From Blastocatellia bacterium UBA7656 (GTDB taxonomy: Bacteria; Acidobacteriota; Blastocatellia; UBA7656): DNA of 64,000 bases. Where the stretch lies: assembly GCA_002483445.1 (NCBI GenBank), contig DLHY01000065.1:27532-91531 (forward strand). The letters run 5' to 3'. Positions 19,120 through 28,060 of the stretch are shown here, piece after piece (the first letter of the stretch is position 1; every line of letters starts with the position of its first letter). Under the pieces are notes generated by a model. That model saw only the letters and a program-made list of their open reading frames with translations. It searched no databases and was not told where the DNA came from. Made by a program: the position numbers and the translations under genes.

Positions 19120-20544
19120 TCAGGCGGCTGAGACTTTGAAGGCGCGCGAGCGAATGAGATTCAAAACATCTGTGCCGAGAAACGGCTTGAACAAAACCGG
19201 AAAGTCGCGCTCGCGGCAGACCATCTCTTCTTCAGGCGCAAGATTGCCGCCCGTCATTATTATCACCCGCGTCTGAGGAACCTGACGCTGGAAATGCAGT
19301 CCGAGTTTTACGCCGTCGTCATCTCCCAGCATGTAATCGAGCAGAACGACATCAGGCTGCTGATGATTGAAAATATCGCGCGCCTGACCGGCAGACTGCG
19401 CCGTGAGCAGCGTCCACCCTTCCTGAGAGAGCAGTCGTTCAAGAAAAAGTAGCAGGTCGCGATTATCATCGACGATCAGCACAGTCGGCTTTTGAGGCGC
19501 AGCCTTCGCGCTCTCGCTCGTGACCATGTGAATGACGAGGCTCTCGCTGTCCTCGCTCATATCGAGCCGCACTCGCGCGCCCGGCTCTATCTGCCCCGTA
19601 GCGACGAGCGTGGCAAGGGGCTGAGTCACGTGTCGATGCAAGGTGCGTTTAAGCTCCCTTGCGCCGTACTCTTCGCTCGTTCCTTTTTTGAGCAGAAACT
19701 CCTTGCTGTCGGGCGGGACTTCGAGTGTGAAGCATCGAGCGCCAAGCCGCGTGTTGACGTGGTGCTGAAGTTCATCAAGGTGCTGATCGAGTATGGTCGA
19801 GAGAGCTTCCTCATCGAGAGGCTGATAGGTGACGACGGCATCTATGCGATTGACGAATTCGGGAGAGAAGCGTTTTCTGACGGCTCCGAGCGCGATGTTT
19901 TCCAGTTTGTTCACAAGCTCGTCGCGCCTCTTTGTCACTCCGGCCTGAAATCCGAAATCGGGCCTTAGTTCTTTCATCATCTCACGCGCGCCGAGATTGG
20001 AAGTAAAAAAGATCAGGCTCTTTTCGAAATTCACCGTTGTGTTGTCGCCAAGCCTCAGTATCGCCCGGTCGAGTATGCCAAGCAAAAGACGAGTCATCGT
20101 GGGCGCGGCTTTTTCTATCTCATCGAAGAGGACTATCGCCAGATCGCACTCCTTAGTCGTTATCGAGCCGAGCGCCTGTTGGGTGAGCATGGGCGGCGTT
20201 TCGCGGTGGCCCAGATATCCGGGGGGCGAGCCGATGAGTTTTGCCACCTCGTGTTCCATCTGAAATTCGCCGCAATCGACCTTTAGAATATTCCGGGGAC
20301 TGCCGTGCAGAACTTCTGCGATAGCCTCGACCGTGCGGGTTTTGCCCGTCCCAGTCGGGCCTAAGAGCAGAAACACGCCCGCGGGTCGGCCTTCGGGAGC
20401 AAGCCCCGCCTGACACATGTGTATGTATGGCACTATGCACTCGGTGGCCGCAGACTGTCCGACTACTTTCTGCGACAGGAGAGCGACAAGGTCTTTCGAG
20501 GATGAGGAAGAAGAGTCCGGCGACGATTCGTTCATTTCGTTCAT
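19120..20544 (-). CDS. ClpB/ClpX-like AAA+ ATPase fused to a C-terminal receiver domain
   Basis: A 474-residue fusion. Residues about 20-250 are a Clp-type AAA+ module: Walker A GPTGTGKT (Lys68), Walker B IVLFDEIEKA (Asp141-Glu142), pore-loop-like GSPPGYLGH, sensor-1 FFTSNLGA and the RFSPEFVNRID arginine-finger segment. A ClpB-type small domain follows (GARELKRTLHRHV). From about residue 350 there is a complete receiver domain (VLIVDDNRD, VVLLDYMLGDDDG, IIMTGG, LFKPF). There is no N-terminal ClpB domain or zinc-binding ClpX domain. It may be an unfoldase or remodeller gated by phosphorylation (inference). The ATG at 20544 follows a strong aaggaggtg. It is encoded upstream of lptD on the same strand. 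Confidence 0.85.
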   Translation of the reverse strand: MNEMNESSPDSSSSSSKDLVALLSQKVVGQSAATECIVPYIHMCQAGLAPEGRPAGVFLLLGPTGTGKTRTVEAIAEVLHGSPRNILKVDCGEFQMEHEVAKLIGSPPGYLGHRETPPMLTQQALGSITTKECDLAIVLFDEIEKAAPTMTRLLLGILDRAILRLGDNTTVNFEKSLIFFTSNLGAREMMKELRPDFGFQAGVTKRRDELVNKLENIALGAVRKRFSPEFVNRIDAVVTYQPLDEEALSTILDQHLDELQHHVNTRLGARCFTLEVPPDSKEFLLKKGTSEEYGARELKRTLHRHVTQPLATLVATGQIEPGARVRLDMSEDSESLVIHMVTSESAKAAPQKPTVLIVDDNRDLLLFLERLLSQEGWTLLTAQSAGQARDIFNHQQPDVVLLDYMLGDDDGVKLGLHFQRQVPQTRVIIMTGGNLAPEEEMVCRERDFPVLFKPFLGTDVLNLIRSRAFKVSAA

Positions 20545-20884
20545 TATGTTACGCACCTCCTTGATCATTACAACCAGCGCGGCTTATCAGGGGAGCGGGA
20601 AGCCGCAAGTTTCAAGGGCCGAAGGAAAACCCGCGCATCGTCATTCGCGTTGGCCCATTATACCAGCAGGCGGGAGCGATTGCTGGAAAAGTTTTTTTTG
20701 CATGAAAATCATGTGCGACATGAATGTCGCGACACTTCTGAAACCCGACGGGGATTCGAGCGTGTATAGAGGGTGTTTGAAACAACAGAGTTGGTTCGGC
20801 GCAAGCGGGTTATGTTATCATTCGGCTTGCTGTCTGAAGCTTCAAAGATCAACCGGCTATCAGGCTGGTTCCGGGATAATCGCT
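20545..20884. other. Divergent intergenic region
   Basis: This space separates the reverse-strand AAA+ gene from the forward pilus operon, so it should hold promoters in both directions. A perfect 7-2-7 palindrome, gcgacat-ga-atgtcgc, lies at 20715-20730 and could be an operator or a dispersed palindrome. No gene is seen. Confidence 0.45.
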
Positions 20885-22117
20885 ATGGCTGAATTCACCT
20901 GCCGTCTGGGCGCTCCGACGGGCGAAGTCGTGACGCGACAAATAGAAGCGACCTCTGAGAATGACCTCAGAGCCAAGCTCGAACGCGAGGGCTATCGCAT
21001 ATTCACCCTCTCGGCGAGCGGTCGCGCCGGGTTGATGAGCGCGCTCAATCGCGATACAGGGCCGCGCAAAATCAAGCTCGAAGATTTTCTTCTCTTCAAT
21101 CAGCAACTCTCCGCCCTTCTGCGCGCGGGGCTTCCCATACTTCAGGCCATAGGCATATTGCGCAAGCGCGTGCCGAGCGAGCAGTTGCGGATCGTACTCG
21201 AAGACGTGGAAGAAAAAGTCCGCGCGGGGCTGGCGCTCTCGCAGGCGTTCGCCGCGCAGGGCGACACCTTCCCGCGAATCTACATAGCGACCATTCTGGC
21301 AGGCGAGCGGGCGGGCGCTTTGGATGAAGTGCTGCTTCGATATGTCAGCTATCAGAAGACCGTCACCGAAGCGCGACGCAAAATCAAAAAATCGCTCACC
21401 TATCCTACGGTGTTGATTTCAGCTTCGATGATTCTGGTGATGGTGCTTTCGACTTACGTCATACCGAAATTCATGCAGCTTTACGCCGGACAGTCCGAAG
21501 CCCTGCCCACGATCACTGTGGCAGTCGTCAGCACCGCCGAATTCATCAGCGCGAATTTGATCTGGCTGCTGCCTTCTGTGATCGGCCTCGTGATTTTTCT
21601 TCTCTTCTGGCGGCGCACTCCGCAGGGAAGATTTCAGATCGATAGCTGGATGTTGAGGACTCCCGTCGCGGGAGAAACCATAAGGCAGATGACCATAGCT
21701 CAATTCACGCGCAGTCTGGCCACTCTGCTTGCGGGCGGAATAACTTTGCCTGAGTCTGTAGAGATAGCGAGCGAGTCGATCACCAACCGCGCCCTTCGCC
21801 GCGCAAGCGAAGGCGTGCTTGCAGGCATACGCGAAGGCCAGCCATTTACGGACAGCCTTGAGAAGTCAGGATGGGTCAGCGAGCTTGCGCTCGATATGAT
21901 AGGCGTGGGCGAACGCGCGGGCGCGCTTCGCGAGATGCTCGACGAAGTAGCCAACTTCTATGACGGCGAGTTGGAAGTGCGACTCAATACCATAACCACG
22001 TTCATCGAACCGATAATACTCATCTTCATGGGCGGGCTTGTGATGACCATACTTCTGGCTATGTACCTGCCGCTCTTCTACATGATCGGCAACCTCGGAC
22101 AGGGCGGCGCGCAGTGA
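20885..22117 (+). CDS. pilC: Type IV pilus / type II secretion inner-membrane platform protein (PilC/GspF)
   Basis: A 410-residue inner-membrane protein that anchors the assembly ATPase. It has two tandem GspF domains, each with the pattern FNQQLSALLRAGLPILQA / FTRSLATLLAGGITLPES, and three membrane segments (about 165-195, 215-240, 375-400). The start at MAEFTCRLGA matches the family; the ribosome-binding site is weak. It is first in a run pilC-pilB-secretin-pseudopilin-pseudopilin. Confidence 0.9.
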   Translation: MAEFTCRLGAPTGEVVTRQIEATSENDLRAKLEREGYRIFTLSASGRAGLMSALNRDTGPRKIKLEDFLLFNQQLSALLRAGLPILQAIGILRKRVPSEQLRIVLEDVEEKVRAGLALSQAFAAQGDTFPRIYIATILAGERAGALDEVLLRYVSYQKTVTEARRKIKKSLTYPTVLISASMILVMVLSTYVIPKFMQLYAGQSEALPTITVAVVSTAEFISANLIWLLPSVIGLVIFLLFWRRTPQGRFQIDSWMLRTPVAGETIRQMTIAQFTRSLATLLAGGITLPESVEIASESITNRALRRASEGVLAGIREGQPFTDSLEKSGWVSELALDMIGVGERAGALREMLDEVANFYDGELEVRLNTITTFIEPIILIFMGGLVMTILLAMYLPLFYMIGNLGQGGAQ

Positions 22118-22220
22118 TGGGAGATGGGGTGAGAAGAATGGGCGAAAGAGAGAATGGGAGAATGGGAGACGAAAATTCATTTCTCCCATTCCCCCATTCT
22201 CCCACTCCCCCACTCTCCCA
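22118..22220. repeat. Inverted octamer arrays without a gene between
   Basis: The left part has gagaatgg-type units; the right part (about 22183-22220) has five units built on ccca with an exact eight-base period. The two arms are reverse complements. This resembles the heptamer pairs but with an eight-base unit. It lies between pilC and pilB. Confidence 0.65.
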
Positions 22221-22238
22221 TCACAACGGGAGATTCTG

Positions 22239-23900
22239 ATGAGCGAAACGAGCGAACAAATAAACAAACCGAACGGAAATGCAGACATCGCTCCGCCTGG
22301 CGCGGCGAGTCAGGAAGAAGCGGCGGCCAGAGAGCTTGCGCGCCGCTACCGTCTGCCTTTCGTCCGTCTCAGTCCCGAAGAGCTTGATTACCATCTCGTC
22401 CACGATCTGCCTGTAGACCTGATGGTGCGCCATAACTTCGTGCCTCTTCGCCGCGAAGGCGACATATTGCACGTCGCTATGGCTGACCCAACTGACCTCA
22501 ACCTGATCGATGAGCTTGAAGCGCAACTTTCGGTCAGGCTCAAGACCGCAGTGGCGACGCGCTCTGCGATAGAAGAGGCTCTCAAGCGCGGAGACACGGC
22601 GGCGCGAATACTTCAGACCGCGACCGCCGGATTCCGCACCGATGCTATGACGCTCCTGCGCGAAACGGAACAGGGCGAAGAAGTACTCGACATCGACCGG
22701 CTGGCGGGCGATGAAGAGATGGCTCCCATCATCAAGCTCGTCGACACGGTCGTACTCAACGCGCTTGAACGCCGCGCTTCCGACATACACATCGAGACGC
22801 GCGATTCGGATGTGATGGTCAAGTACCGAATCGACGGCGCGCTCTATCGCGCCGCAGACCCGATCGATATCTCTCATCATCAGGCTATCATTCAGCGCAT
22901 CAAGGTTATGAGCGAACTCAACATCGCAGATCGCCGCATTCCGCAGGACGGGCGTTTCCGTATGCGGATTCGCGGGCGCAAGATCGATTTCCGCGTATCG
23001 ATCATGCCCACCATCCACGGCGAGAACTGCGTCATCCGTATTCTGGACAAGGAGCAGATCAACGAGTCGTTCCACGATCTCAATTTGGATGTTGTCGGAT
23101 TCGCTCCGCAGGATTTGAAAAAGTTTCGCAAGTTCATAGCCGAGCCTTACGGGATGGTGCTCGTAACCGGGCCGACCGGTTCGGGAAAAACGACGACGCT
23201 TTACGGCGCGCTGAACGAAATCAAAAACGAAGAAGACAAAATCATCACCATCGAAGACCCGGTTGAGTATCAGCTTCAGGGCATCACTCAGATTCCTGTG
23301 AATGAAAAGAAGGGACTGACCTTCGCGCGAGGGCTTCGCAGCATACTTCGGCACGACCCGGACAAGATAATGGTCGGCGAAATCCGCGACAACGAAACCG
23401 CGCAGATAGCCATTCAGTCGGCGCTCACGGGCCATCTCGTATTCACCACCGTACACGCCAACAACGTAATCGATGTCATCGGGCGATTCCTCAACATGGG
23501 CGTCGAACCTTACAACTTCGTGTCGAGCCTCAACTGCGTGCTGGCTCAACGCCTGGTGCGTATGCTGTGCCTGCATTGCAGGCGGGATTATCAGGCTGCG
23601 GATCAGGAACTGGCGGAATCGGGCCTCGACCTGGATAAGTATCGCAACGAGATTTTCTACAACGCCGTCGGATGCGAAGTGTGCAACTTCACAGGCTATC
23701 GCGGTCGAACCGCAATACACGAACTGCTGGACGTGACCGATCATATTCGCGAGATCATTCTTGAGCGAAGGCCCGGATCGGAAGTGCGTCGCGCTGCAAG
23801 AAGCGAGGGGCTGACTTCGCTGCGCGAATCGGCTGTGGCGAAAGTGTTCGCAGGCGTGACCACGCTTCACGAAATCAATCGCGTCACGTTCGTTGAATAG
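22239..23900 (+). CDS. pilB: Pilus/secretion assembly ATPase (PilB/GspE)
   Basis: A 553-residue hexameric ATPase driving pilin or pseudopilin polymerisation at the inner membrane. The N-terminal domain (about 25-145) resembles MshEN. The catalytic part has Walker A GPTGSGKTT at about residue 311, an Asp box (IITIEDPVEYQL), Walker B (KIMVGEIRDNETA) and the His box (TGHLVFTTVHAN). A tetracysteine zinc motif (CLHC near 444, CEVC near 478) is typical of GspE/PilB rather than PilT. The start has gggag upstream. It follows pilC after a repeat-filled 120-base gap. Confidence 0.93.
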   Translation: MSETSEQINKPNGNADIAPPGAASQEEAAARELARRYRLPFVRLSPEELDYHLVHDLPVDLMVRHNFVPLRREGDILHVAMADPTDLNLIDELEAQLSVRLKTAVATRSAIEEALKRGDTAARILQTATAGFRTDAMTLLRETEQGEEVLDIDRLAGDEEMAPIIKLVDTVVLNALERRASDIHIETRDSDVMVKYRIDGALYRAADPIDISHHQAIIQRIKVMSELNIADRRIPQDGRFRMRIRGRKIDFRVSIMPTIHGENCVIRILDKEQINESFHDLNLDVVGFAPQDLKKFRKFIAEPYGMVLVTGPTGSGKTTTLYGALNEIKNEEDKIITIEDPVEYQLQGITQIPVNEKKGLTFARGLRSILRHDPDKIMVGEIRDNETAQIAIQSALTGHLVFTTVHANNVIDVIGRFLNMGVEPYNFVSSLNCVLAQRLVRMLCLHCRRDYQAADQELAESGLDLDKYRNEIFYNAVGCEVCNFTGYRGRTAIHELLDVTDHIREIILERRPGSEVRRAARSEGLTSLRESAVAKVFAGVTTLHEINRVTFVE

Positions 23901-23902
23901 TC

Positions 23903-23985
23903 CGTTGTCATTAGTCCCTTGTCCTTTGTCATCGCTCAATATGTTGTCTTCCCACTGCAAAGGACGAAGGACGAATGAGGACATT
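23903..23985. repeat. Inverted heptamer arrays without a gene between
   Basis: The left array has four units with seven-base period (gtcatta, gtccctt, gtccttt, gtcatcg). The right array, about 23957-23985, is its inverted form (aaaggac, gaaggac, gaatgag). It lies between pilB and the secretin gene. Confidence 0.65.
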
Positions 23986-24069
23986 GAAGATTTCTTTTGA
24001 AACCGGAGCGTGGTACAGTAGTTTAACCTTTAGTAGTCGCTCCCGAGATCAATATCGAGGACTTGCATT

Positions 24070-26676
24070 ATGGCAAAAAGTGGTTTGCTTCAGAAGGCAC
24101 TGGCATTGGCGCTGGCAGGTTTGTTCATAGCTCCGACGGCGGCATTGGCCGCCGATGGCAAGAAGCACTTCAAGGAAGGATTGAAGTACGAAGAGAATCG
24201 CCAGTGGGACAAGGCCGCCGAGAAATTCGTGATGGCGGTAGCCGAAAAGCCTTCGAACGTCGAGTATCAGTTGCATCTTCAGCGCGCTCTGGTAAACGCC
24301 GCCGTCATGTTAGTCGAGCGCGGCGACCTGCTTGCCGAAAAGAAAGAGTATAACGCCGCGTATCAGTCATACCGGCAGGCTTACGCTTTCGACCGCAACA
24401 ACGAGTTTGCGAAGGTGAAGATGCGACGGATGATGGAAGCCCTGGGTCTTCCCATAGATTCCGAAAGCGGCCCGAACAAATCCGCATCAGACGCTAATGT
24501 GAAGACGAAGTACACGGGCAAAGCTTCTATCCGGGCCATAGATATTCCGGCCACGCGCAAGTTCCAGAAGACCAGCGTCATCTCGCGCGAGCCTACCAGC
24601 CTTATGTCGTTTATAGAGCAACTGGGCCAGACCATGGACCTCAACGTCGTCTTCGATCAGCAGGTCGTCAATCAGTTGAGAAGCCAGAGGCTCCAGATCG
24701 AACTGCGCGATATCACCTATCCCAAAGCGCTTGAGATAATTCTCAAGACCAACAACCTCATGTATGCGCAACTCGATTCGCGCACGATAGTCATCGCGCT
24801 CGACAACCCGGCTGCGCGTCAGCGTTACGAGCCTTATGCCGTGCGCACTTTCTACATCAAGAACACCGACGCTACCGAAGTGCGCACCGCCATACAACAG
24901 ACTCTGCAGACGAAAAACATTGTCAATGTCAAACAACTCAACGCCCTTATAATCCGCGATACGCCCACCAATCTGGAACTGATCGCGGCGATGATCCGCT
25001 CGCTCGACAAGAGCAAGGCTGAAGTTCTAATCGATGTGAACATCTATGAAGTCACGCACAGCGATATGATTCAAATCGGCAATCAGTTCCTCACTCCCGA
25101 TCCGCAGAGAACCGGTCAGGCAATCGATCTCGGCGGGCTGGGCGGATTCGGACAGGGAAGATTCGTCGGCTCTTCGCTGAGAACGGATATGATCAGGGGG
25201 GCCAAGGGATTCGCGCTCGGTATTCCTACCAGTCTCATAAGCTTCTTTCAGGACAAGAGCAAGGCGAAGCTTCTCGCATCGACTCAAATTCATGCGTTCG
25301 ACAATGAGCCGAACGCCATTCGCATAGGCCAGAGAGTACCCATTCGAACTGCAACTTTTCCGACCGGAATCACCTCGGTTCAAAATCCTCCGAACACTCC
25401 GGGCAACCCGAACAACCCGAATAATCCCAACAATCCCAACAATCCCAACTTCAACGGCGGCTTCAGCGGCTTCGGCGCGGAACAGATTCAGTATGAAAAC
25501 GTCGGTCTCAACATCGATGTCACGCCGCAGGTGTTCGGAGATGAAATCTACATGAAGATGAAGATCGAATCTTCATCCGTAGACAATCCCAACACGCTCA
25601 CTCCGACCTTTTCTCAGCGCACTATGCAATCGAGCGCGCGCATCAAGGACGGACAGCCCACGCTCATTGCGGGGGTGAGCCAGAATCAGGAAGCGAAATC
25701 GGTTCGCGGCATTCCGATCATAGGATTGATCCCGATACTTGGGCGATTCTTCGCCACTCCCAGCACCACGAATCGTCAAAGCGATGTCGTGATAACTGTC
25801 ACTCCGCATGTGCTGCGCGCGGCTGACATCACTGAAGAAGACCACCTGGCAAAAGATGCAGGCACGGCCAACGACGCAAATGCGCGACTGACTCTCGAAG
25901 AGATTCTCTACCTTTCAGACATGGAAGAAACTGAGAAGAGTCAGACGGCAGCCGCGCCCCCTGCTGCCGATACGAGCAAAACGCCGACGACGGTGCCGAC
26001 CGGATTGCAGCCCGCGGGACAGACAAAAGAAGGAGTGGTCGTAACTCCGCCTCCCAGACAGACGATTCAGCCCAGAGTGGAAAACATGGTCGTTCAGAAT
26101 GTGGGCGTCGAAGTCAAACCGCCTCCTCGCAAGGGCGAAGAAAACAAGCCTCGCCCGAATGAAGAAACCAAACCTCGCCCCGATGAAGAGCGGACGACTG
26201 CTCGCCGTCCGCCTCCGCCTGATGATGATGACGAAGAAGATGATGAGGAAGACGAGGAAGAAACCGCGCAGGCGCTCGTCACCCTGAGCGTGCGCAGCGC
26301 GTCGGCGGTGGCGACTAAGGGGCAGGACTTCTACGTTGCCATAATCGCCAACGGCAACTCTGAGCTTTACAGCGCAAACCTGTCGCTTTCTTATGACGCC
26401 AGCGTGATCGAAGTCAAGGCTGTGCGCGACGGCGGACTGCTTCGCAATCCATCGCTTCAGTTCCATGCTGAAAACGGATTGCTCAGCATTCAGATGGAGC
26501 GTCCCCAGGGGTCGGGCGGAGTTCCCGCGCGAGGGCAGTTGTTGCTGGTGATTTTCACCGTCAAGGGACAGGGGCAGTCGCCTCTCACGCTCAACGAGGG
26601 GCAGAACTTCCTGCGCACCTCGGCGGGCCAGTTGATCAACGTAAGACTTCAATCCTCTCAGATCGAGGTGAGATGA
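24070..26676 (+). CDS. Secretin (PilQ/GspD family) with N-terminal TPR region and C-terminal cohesin-like domain
   Basis: An 868-residue outer-membrane secretin. It has a signal peptide (LALALAGLFIAPTAALAA) and a TPR-like helical region (about 30-120). A secretin/TonB short N-terminal domain follows (LNVVFDQQVVNQL), then secretin_N (FYIKNTDATEVRTAIQQTL). The secretin core has VPIRTATFPTG, VGLNIDVTPQVFGDEIYM and RGIPIIGLIPILGRFF. An Asn-Pro repeat (NPNNPNNPN) interrupts the core. After a Pro/Glu-rich acidic linker (about 640-735), the last 120 residues look like a cohesin fold (FYVAIIANGNSELYSANLSL, LLLVIFTVKGQG). A cohesin domain on a secretin is uncommon outside this lineage, as far as I know. 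It forms the export pore for the pilus or pseudopilus built by PilB and PilC. Confidence 0.88.
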   Translation: MAKSGLLQKALALALAGLFIAPTAALAADGKKHFKEGLKYEENRQWDKAAEKFVMAVAEKPSNVEYQLHLQRALVNAAVMLVERGDLLAEKKEYNAAYQSYRQAYAFDRNNEFAKVKMRRMMEALGLPIDSESGPNKSASDANVKTKYTGKASIRAIDIPATRKFQKTSVISREPTSLMSFIEQLGQTMDLNVVFDQQVVNQLRSQRLQIELRDITYPKALEIILKTNNLMYAQLDSRTIVIALDNPAARQRYEPYAVRTFYIKNTDATEVRTAIQQTLQTKNIVNVKQLNALIIRDTPTNLELIAAMIRSLDKSKAEVLIDVNIYEVTHSDMIQIGNQFLTPDPQRTGQAIDLGGLGGFGQGRFVGSSLRTDMIRGAKGFALGIPTSLISFFQDKSKAKLLASTQIHAFDNEPNAIRIGQRVPIRTATFPTGITSVQNPPNTPGNPNNPNNPNNPNNPNFNGGFSGFGAEQIQYENVGLNIDVTPQVFGDEIYMKMKIESSSVDNPNTLTPTFSQRTMQSSARIKDGQPTLIAGVSQNQEAKSVRGIPIIGLIPILGRFFATPSTTNRQSDVVITVTPHVLRAADITEEDHLAKDAGTANDANARLTLEEILYLSDMEETEKSQTAAAPPAADTSKTPTTVPTGLQPAGQTKEGVVVTPPPRQTIQPRVENMVVQNVGVEVKPPPRKGEENKPRPNEETKPRPDEERTTARRPPPPDDDDEEDDEEDEEETAQALVTLSVRSASAVATKGQDFYVAIIANGNSELYSANLSLSYDASVIEVKAVRDGGLLRNPSLQFHAENGLLSIQMERPQGSGGVPARGQLLLVIFTVKGQGQSPLTLNEGQNFLRTSAGQLINVRLQSSQIEVR
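25405..25449 (+). repeat. Tandem nine-base repeat coding Asn-Pro-Asn
   Basis: About five units of a nine-base repeat (aacccgaac / aatcccaac type) inside the secretin gene encode an NPNNPN linker. Such a tract may vary in length between strains. Confidence 0.7.
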
Positions 26677-26680
26677 AGCG

Positions 26681-27160
26681 ATGCACAAACGGCAGGGCGG
26701 TTTCACGCTGCTCGAAATCATCATAGTGATAACGATTCTCGCGGTGCTGACCACAGCCGCTATTCCCATGGTTCGCAATTCGGTCAAGCGCGAGCGCGAG
26801 ATAGAACTGAGGCTTGCGCTCAGGGAACTGCGTCGGGCCATTGACGCCTACAAGCTCTACCACGACCAGACAGGCGGCGGGGCCATACCCATAGAGTGGA
26901 AGACGCCGAGCGGCTATCCCAAAACGCTTGAAATCCTCGTAGAAGGATTCATACCGGCAAACCTCGTCGGCACGAGCGGCAATCTCAAGCGATTCCTGCG
27001 GCGCATTCCCATCAATCCGATGACCGGAGACACGGAATGGGCGCTGCGCTCTTACAAGGACAAACCGGATTCGACTTCCTGGGGCGGCGAGGATGTTTTC
27101 GATGTTTACTGCAAAAGCGACCAGATCGCGCTCAACGGCTCGAAGTATAGTGACTGGTGA
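26681..27160 (+). CDS. GspG-like pseudopilin
   Basis: A 159-residue prepilin-like protein. It has a short basic leader, then the prepilin peptidase site G-FTLLEI with Glu5, and a hydrophobic helix (IIIVITILAVLTTAAIPMV). The C-terminal domain contains LKRFLRRIPINPMTG and W-x-L-RSYKD, resembling the major pseudopilin GspG. It starts four bases after the secretin stop, so it is translationally close to it. It is probably the structural subunit moved by PilB. Confidence 0.85.
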   Translation: MHKRQGGFTLLEIIIVITILAVLTTAAIPMVRNSVKREREIELRLALRELRRAIDAYKLYHDQTGGGAIPIEWKTPSGYPKTLEILVEGFIPANLVGTSGNLKRFLRRIPINPMTGDTEWALRSYKDKPDSTSWGGEDVFDVYCKSDQIALNGSKYSDW

Positions 27161-27161
27161 A

Positions 27162-27178
27162 GTGATGAGTGATGAGTA
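27162..27178 (+). repeat. Heptamer array, single arm
   Basis: Two gtgatga units plus part of a third follow the stop codon of the first pseudopilin gene. The unit is the same as at 27634 and (inverted) 28061. Confidence 0.7.
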
Positions 27179-27212
27179 AAAAAATTTCAACGCTCGTCGG
27201 TTGTGAAGAAGT

Positions 27213-27632
27213 ATGAAAAGCATTATCAGAAAATCGAATTCTCCGCTGGCGGCTCGGCAGCATGGATTCACTTTGCTTGAACTCATAATGGTGATGACCA
27301 TCATGGTCATACTCGTGGCGGTCAGTGTGAGCGCCTATCAGCAGATTCAACTCAAGGCGAAGGAGACCATACTCAAAGAAAACCTTCGCGTGATGCGGCG
27401 GGCCATAGATATGTACGCCGCCGACAAGGAGCAGTTGCCGCAATCGGTCGAAGACCTGGCAACGGCGGGCTATATTCGCGCTGTGCCGATTGATCCCATA
27501 ACAGACCAGGCCGACTGGTCTGTGGAGACGGGCGAAGACACTGTAGCGCGCGAAGGCGGAGAGGGAATGGTCGACGTTCGCAGCAGCGCCGAGGGTACGG
27601 GGACGGACGGCAGAGCTTACAGGGAATACTGA
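27213..27632 (+). CDS. GspG-like pseudopilin, second copy
   Basis: A 139-residue prepilin-like protein with leader, cleavage site HG-FTLLEL and hydrophobic helix (IMVMTIMVILVAVSVSAY). A short domain with LPQSVEDLATAGYIRAVPID and DPITDQADW is the GspG-type pattern. It is a paralogue of the preceding pseudopilin in sequence order and motif. The stop codon is followed at once by a heptamer array. Confidence 0.85.
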   Translation: MKSIIRKSNSPLAARQHGFTLLELIMVMTIMVILVAVSVSAYQQIQLKAKETILKENLRVMRRAIDMYAADKEQLPQSVEDLATAGYIRAVPIDPITDQADWSVETGEDTVAREGGEGMVDVRSSAEGTGTDGRAYREY

Positions 27633-27633
27633 A

Positions 27634-27661
27634 GTGATGAGTGATGAGTGATGAGTGATGA
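27634..27661 (+). repeat. Heptamer array, upstream arm of four-helix-bundle cassette 1
   Basis: Four exact tandem copies of gtgatga. The last copy overlaps the start codon of the four-helix-bundle gene. The array is the reverse complement of the one at 28061-28092. Confidence 0.9.
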
Positions 27662-28038
27662 GCGGGAGAATAGAGAGATTTGAAGATTTCATCGCGTGGC
27701 AAAAAGCGCGCAAGCTGACCGCTGCTATTTACAAAGTTACCGATCAGGGAAAGTTCTCGCGGGATTACGGACTCAGAGACCAGATTCGTCGAGCCGCTGT
27801 TTCCATAATGTCAAACATTGCCGAAGGGTTTGAGAGAGGGCGAGCTTCCGAATTCCACCAATTCATTTCTATCGCTAAAGCGTCCTGCGCCGAAGTGCGC
27901 TCGCAGCTTTATGTGGCGATGGATGCCGGTTACCTCGATCAGGAATCTTTCGACGTTTTGCACGAGCAGGCGAAGGAAGTCGGGAGAATCATTGGTGGAC
28001 TCCGCGCTTCCGTAGAAAGGAAACGAGACGAGCGATGA
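27658..28038 (+). CDS. Four-helix-bundle protein (23S rRNA-intervening-sequence protein family), cassette 1
   Basis: A 126-residue protein of the IVP/S23 family. It has the conserved pattern of a Trp near the N-terminus (FIAWQKARKL), GLRDQIRRAAVSIMSNIAEG and FHQFISIAKASCAEVRSQL. Members form pentameric four-helix bundles; relatives include the Avd protein of diversity-generating retroelements, but their usual function is unclear. The ATG at 27658 lies inside the last unit of a heptamer array (GTG at 27655 is an alternative). There is no normal ribosome-binding site. The gene sits between inverted heptamer arrays and interrupts an otherwise continuous pilus operon between a pseudopilin gene and pilM. 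Confidence 0.9.
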   Translation: MSGRIERFEDFIAWQKARKLTAAIYKVTDQGKFSRDYGLRDQIRRAAVSIMSNIAEGFERGRASEFHQFISIAKASCAEVRSQLYVAMDAGYLDQESFDVLHEQAKEVGRIIGGLRASVERKRDER

Positions 28039-28060
28039 ATGATGAACGGTGAGGAATAAA

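Noticed and set aside
20415..20884. Longer N-terminus for the PilC protein starting near 20417
   Set aside because: The added 156 residues overlap the divergent AAA+ gene and intergenic DNA, show no family similarity, and the protein starts naturally at MAEFTCRLGA.
22221..23984. Long open reading frame on the reverse strand opposite pilB (587 codons)
   Set aside because: It mirrors the highly conserved pilB frame, has no recognisable domain or ribosome-binding site, and is explained by codon bias of the real gene.
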